Source: Cotesia glomerata
Lineage: Eukaryota; Arthropoda; Insecta; Hymenoptera; Braconidae
Direction: 5' to 3'
DNA: 64,000 bases
NCBI RefSeq assembly: GCF_020080835.1
Contig: NC_058160.1
Span: 8,931,515-8,995,514 of the forward strand
This document shows, one piece after another, positions 59,561 to 64,000 of the stretch; position 1 is the stretch's first letter, and the number at the start of each line of letters is the position of its first letter. Under the pieces are notes generated by a model, which was given only the letters and a program-made list of their open reading frames with translations, was not told where the DNA came from and made no database searches. The position numbers and the translations under genes are program-made.

Positions 59561-60815
59561 GTGACTCCGTGTCATAACTGCACATACCTGGGTGTTTACC
59601 TAAACAATAAACTAAACTTCTACTCACACATAGACACACAAATTACCAAAGCAAAGAAACAATTTAAAAGCCTGTCTAGATTATTCTATTCTAAATTTCT
59701 GAATAAAAGAGTAAAAATTTTGTGTTACCAACTCTTGATTATAGACCAATAATCACATATGGTTGTCCGATATGGTTTAACATCCCACCTATTGAAATGG
59801 AAAAGCTGAGAAAATTTGAAAGACAATGTCTGAGAGCTTGTCTGAACATGTACAAGACACCTGACTCAAATTACACCAAATACTATAGTAACCTCACACT
59901 ATTAAACTTAGCTAAAATAGACCGTTCCTGTTTAAAATTTCCAATAGGATCCCATCAAAAGCGACAAAAGCCACTTAGAAACCCATAAATTTTATTGGCT
60001 TTTGTCGCTTTTGATGGGATCTTATTGGAGATTTTCAACAGGGGTATCGACAACCATATCATACGTCTATGCCGCAATCACTTTGCTAGTGCCTCCTCCT
60101 CCACAATAAACAGCTTAATATCTGGTCCATTTTACCACAACCAGCATATTTTCAAATAGCAATGAAGTCGGGATTCACTCCTAAAATATTCACTTACTTG
60201 GACAGTCTGGGCTACATACAAGACTCAAACAGTATACTATACCCCTAATATACCACGTCAAAAGAGGTCCCAACCTTAGACCTGAAATACTGCACCTCAA
60301 TACCCCTCAATACCCCTCAAAGATACAACAAATAAACCTCATTCCCGCAAAGAGTATTGGTGGCTCACCTAATTACAAGTTCTTTTTCTTTAATTGTTTT
60401 GTTGTTCTCTTTTAATAGCTTCCTCTTTCTTTTTGTCTTCTTGTTCTATTCTATTATTATGTTATATTTTTTAATTTTAATTGTTGTTGATTTAATGTCT
60501 CTCATGTACTATTCTAACAACGTAAGCCTTTTTTATGAAAATCAAGTTTCTTTTTTAGGCTAACTAGTATAAATCATGTATTAACACTTTATGTATTTAA
60601 CAAAATAAGAATAAGAAAAACTATATTATTTACTTCACTATGTACAGCCCCTGAGGCTTATCAGGTATTAAGAAATATCATTTATGTTATCCTCTATGAG
60701 AGCCCGTATGGGCCAGGTAGACAATTTATTTTAAGTAACAGGTCTTACGTTTATACCTGTGTATTATGTTTATATCTATGTATCAATGATTTAAATAAAT
60801 AAACGCTTGAATAAA
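59561..60815 (+). mobile_element. 5'-truncated LINE (non-LTR retrotransposon), end of reverse transcriptase
   Basis: Encodes the C-terminal end of a reverse transcriptase ORF in broken frames: TYLGVYLNNKLNFYSHIDTQ, then a frameshift, then TLDYRPIITYGCPIWFNIPP and KLRKFERQCLRACLNMYKT. The layout (Y.LGV.LD-like start, thumb region with ITYG..W) fits the jockey/CR1-like group. A foldback MITE interrupts it at 59936-60044, after which the frame resumes with HIIRLCRNHFAS. A long 3' UTR ends with AATAAA-like repeats and an A run at about 60805-60815. Dead copy. Confidence 0.78.
59936..60044. mobile_element. Foldback MITE, copy 2, inside the LINE
   Basis: Same sequence as 58538-58666 with about 20 bases missing from one arm. 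Uninterrupted LINE coding sequence resumes on both sides, so this insertion postdates the LINE. Confidence 0.78.
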
Positions 60816-60825
60816 AAAAACTGGT

Positions 60826-60878
60826 AGAGGTTTCGGCGCGTAACTAATGATCAGGGTTCGGATCCCGGTCTGGACTAA
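60826..60878 (+). repeat. tRNA-like fragment
   Basis: B-box-like gggttcggatcccgg with an A-box-like ctggtagaggtttcggcg 25 bases upstream, directly after the LINE tail and before a short A run. Probably a SINE fragment. Confidence 0.45.
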
Positions 60879-61390
60879 AAAAAATGCTAATAATAATAAT
60901 AATAGAGAAATTAATTTATCAACCTCTTAAAAATTATTCGTAATAATTTAAAATATTATAAAAAAAAATTTTAAGCTTTGTCGGTAATAGAAAGTAGGGA
61001 TCTTCTTTTCCGGTTTTTTATTGCAATAGTGCCGCAGATATACAGTAAATATGCGGTACATTTACGGTTTAAATGCTGTTAATATACTGTAATTTTTCTA
61101 TTGTATTGCCGTAAATATTCTGAATTTATTTCGTAATTTTTTCGTCATAATTCGACAAAAAAACTGGCTAAAATAACTGAAGTATTACGGTAAAAATACA
61201 GCATTCATATCGTATAAATACCGAATCTTTACGGCATTTCCAAAACCGTGAGGGAAAAAATTAAGATTAAGAAATTTAAATAAAAATTTCTCATGTAGAA
61301 AATTTTTAGCTCTAATTTATTTGATGATGCTGAAATTTTAAGACATCTGATGATTTTTAGAATTTTTGTAAACAAATAAATTATAATAAA
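60879..61390. other. Intergenic, diverged short motif cluster
   Basis: 61010-61250 holds several copies of a motif related to ccgtaaata/tacggtaaa in both orientations; no gene seen. Confidence 0.4.
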
Positions 61391-62082
61391 AAAATTAGGA
61401 AAACGGTTGACCCTGAAGGCCATCCCTGCAACTTCCTGCTAATTCCATACCTGGACGCTTAAAACTGCACTTATGCCGTTTTGAGCTCTTCGAGCTCAAA
61501 AAGACAATTCATGTATTGTTTTGAGCTATCCGAGCTCAAAGAGATAGCTTTTCTATGCTTTTGAGGTCGTCGAGCTCAAAAGTCTGATAGAAGTTTGATA
61601 AAACACTATTTTTTGAATTTTTAAACCGCAATAACTTTTGAATGAATGAACCGATTTTCACGCGGTTGGTGTCATTCCATGCAGTTTTTAAGCCTCATAT
61701 AGAATCTTTGAGTTTGAATTGATCGAACGAGAAATTTCGGAGTAATTCCGAAAAAACTATTTTTTCGGTTTTCTTTCCTTTACGATATCTTTCAAACGAA
61801 TCAACCGATTTTGGCCGGATTAGCGGCGATCGATGTGGTTTTTCAAGATTAAGAGCTGATTAGTTTTTGAAGTTGATCGATAAAGCCGTTTAAAAGTTAT
61901 TCAAAAAAACCACTTTCAAAAAAAATTTTTTTCACAGTTTTTTTAAGATTTCTCAAAATCTATCGGCCCGAAACAGTCCAAATTGTATTCAAAATCTAAG
62001 TTTAGTCAAGCTCTTTTGAATGGCACCAACCGCGATTAAATCGGTCAAGCCGTTCAAAAGTTACGAGAGGTTTACATACATC

Positions 62083-62120
<38 letters not shown>

Positions 62121-62272
62121 GCCGCACGGACACCATCGCGGGAATAGTCAGAGAAGCTTCCTGTGAACTTAAAACGTCGAGATCTGCTGAAAACTCGATT
62201 TTCGAAAAACGGGGTAAAACCAATAACTTCCCGAGTTTTGAAAATTTTCAATTTTCTTAGCGGGAAGTTAAA
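61391..62272 (+). mobile_element. E-family repeat, complete copy
   Basis: Full-length E copy: 5' attaggaaaacggttgaccc, three GAGCTC boxes between 61470 and 61580, AC run at 62085-62116, 3' terminal inverted repeat (aacttcccg..cgggaagtt). It has no insertions and matches 12158-13070 closely. The 73- and 102-codon minus frames through the AC run are artefacts. Confidence 0.8.
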
Positions 62273-63792
62273 AATTACACATTTATAAATTGTAAAAAAT
62301 GATGAATGTAATTTATTCAAATAATTTTTTAGACTTAATTTATTTGTTAAATAATTTGTGAAATTAAAGTTAGCAGTCACTTGACCTTTTTTTAATTTTT
62401 TTAACTAATAAATTTTTTCCAAAAAATTATTTTTTAAAAATTGCATTTTTTATTTTTTAAAATTTCTACATGTCAACTTTTTTTTCTAATTTTTTTGCCA
62501 TAATTTGGAGGGAATTACCATTTGAAGTCACAAATTCACTTAGCTTAAATTCTTTTAAAACTAATACTTTGAATTCTTCATGAAACGTGAACGAGATAAT
62601 GAATCTTAATTTCAAACTTTTAAAGAAGACAATGAATCCTAATTTTCAAACCTTTGATATTCATTTACACATTTCTGTTACATGAGTTTATCGTTCTAGA
62701 TCATCTCAGATTATCATCTATAATTTGTATAATTTGTACCACTGAGTTTAACTCTTAAATTTTTAATGCTCAATTTTTATACTCAAATTTATTTTTTTTC
62801 TTGTATTTGTCATAATTGTATTCCAAAGTAAAGTAAAGAAAAACGATCAATTCTTAATATCTAATATTTTTGAAATTTTATATTTTCATTAGTCATACGT
62901 GTACTTTTATTGTAACTCCTTTGTATACTTTTGCCATCTGGCTATACTGCCTTGGCATTGAAATTAAATAATAAATAAATAAATAATTCATTTGTTAAAA
63001 AAATTATTAAAATTATAAAATATCTGCTTAATTAATATTCATAAATAATTTTCAAAAATATAAAATGATATATTTCACAAAATTTATTTTTAAAGCAAAT
63101 AATTTTTCAGCATTACTCACCTATGAAATTTAATTTAGCAGATATTTAATAATTTTAAGAATTTTTTTAATAAATATATTATGGCAAAAAAAATTGACAC
63201 GCAGAAAAATTAATAAATTAAAAATGCAATTTTTTTAAAAGTAATTTTTCAAAATAAATTTGTTTGTTAAAAATAAAATTAAAAACTGACCAAGACTACT
63301 AATTTTAGTGTCATTACTCACCTTTGTATTTAAATTTCTTCCAAAAAAATTTTTCAACACTTCATACAAAAAAAAAATTAAATTTTTTGACAGGTCAAAA
63401 AAATAAATAAAATTTAAATCAATTTCTACTCTTCGACAATAAAAACAAATTTCTTCTAGCACAAATTTCCAATTTCAAAGCCAGCCTCTGAGAAATGAAT
63501 AATAAATAATCTAATTTAGAAAATAACTTCAATTGAATATTCTCCTTATCAACTTATAGTTTAAATAATAAATCTTTCCCAATTAGCATAATAAGAGCAA
63601 TTTTCTAGATTCTAAGAAAATTGCTTCTCCGAAAAACTGGAGCTTTAGTCAACGAGGTTTGAATAGTTAAGTAGCTCGATTATTACAAAGTACAAAATAC
63701 AAAGCAGTATCACTTCACCATCCACCAGTGTCATATCTCTTCAAGCTTCCAAGCTGACATTACATATCGATTCAATCACACATAAAGCAACT
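62273..63792. other. Intergenic flank of the odorant receptor gene
   Basis: AT-rich sequence without recognised exons; the last 200 bases become more complex and should contain the receptor's promoter and 5' UTR. Weak matches to the AAGTTAGCC-type element occur near 62355-62470. Confidence 0.45.
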
Positions 63793-64000
63793 ATGGTTAT
63801 ACTAAAGGAAAGTTTCTTTGCACTAACTTGCGTAGGTCTTTGGAGACCAATGGACTGGCGAGGAATAAAAGGAGTTTTTTATAACTTCTACACGCTGCTA
63901 GTTATTCTAAGCAGCGTTTCATTCATTCTTTCCGAATCAGTAGAGCTGATTTTTTTCAACGACGGGATTTTCGATTTCTTCAACAATTCTTCAATGCTGA
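63793..64000 (+). CDS. Insect odorant receptor (7tm_6 family), first exon, partial
   Basis: ATG at 63793 opens 69 codons that run off the right edge: MVILKESFFALTCVGLWRPM, DWRGIKGVFYNFYTLLVI and a hydrophobic first membrane segment (about residues 28-48, VFYNFYTLLVILSSVSFILS), then SVELIFFNDGIFDFF. The CGLW-like motif followed by W, K and FYN/YT just before TM1 is typical of hymenopteran odorant receptors, which are ligand-gated cation channels with Orco in antennal neurons. Only the N-terminus is visible, so subfamily and intactness cannot be judged. Confidence 0.8.
   Translation, partial: MVILKESFFALTCVGLWRPMDWRGIKGVFYNFYTLLVILSSVSFILSESVELIFFNDGIFDFFNNSSML

Noticed and set aside
60357..60563. 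68-codon hydrophobic frame as a membrane protein
   Set aside because: It lies in the 3' UTR of the truncated LINE and is T-rich sequence without family similarity.
1..64000. CRISPR arrays, prophage, integrated bracovirus segments or bacterial operons
   Set aside because: No regularly spaced direct repeats with unique spacers, no viral structural genes and no bacterial gene organisation were seen; the genes have spliceosomal introns.

Overview
The window is an AT-rich arthropod genome segment, almost certainly insect. The best guess is a hymenopteran such as a parasitoid wasp. Evidence: three conserved animal genes with short exons and long AT-rich introns, the first exon of an insect-type odorant receptor at the right edge, and a dense layer of nested transposons. 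There are no bacterial operons, no CRISPR array and no viral genes. Exon ends were placed by eye from conserved protein blocks, GT/AG sites and codon phase.

Layout. 894-10796 (minus): N-terminal part of a FAM135 gene (9 exons); its lipase-like C-terminal domain lies beyond the left edge. 10.8-41.5 kb: gene-poor; Helitron copies, two long-inverted-repeat DNA transposons with broken coding remnants, MITEs, SINEs, a solo LTR and microsatellites, plus two weak candidate first exons (16.56 and 39.38 kb, plus strand). 41576-46269 (minus): complete phosphotriesterase-related gene (PTER, 6 exons, 347 residues) with a 2.1 kb transposon in its large intron. 49037-56688 (minus): complete CDC27/APC3 gene (7 exons, 856 residues) with a Helitron and two MITEs in its introns. 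57.1-62.3 kb: foldback elements, an inverted minisatellite pair, a 5'-truncated LINE and a repeat copy. 63793-64000 (plus): start of an odorant receptor gene.

The genes do not form a pathway; they are independent housekeeping or sensory loci. What ties the window together is the repeat layer. One Helitron family (5' TC, 3' hairpin then CTAG, A|T insertion) has about ten copies and carries a large central palindrome. Other elements nest inside it in a readable order: Helitron, then a long-TIR transposon, then the 0.9 kb 'E' repeat. Several insertions can be dated and delimited because an uninterrupted paralogue is also in the window: a TTAA MITE at 3.74 kb, a TA MITE at 21.1 kb, the E repeat at 12.16 kb and the transposon at 43.16 kb.

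The most unusual items are the three long-TIR transposons at 11.8, 32.8 and 43.2 kb, each keeping only a different broken piece of a protein-coding region, and two SINEs with different tRNA-like heads that share the same 3' core.
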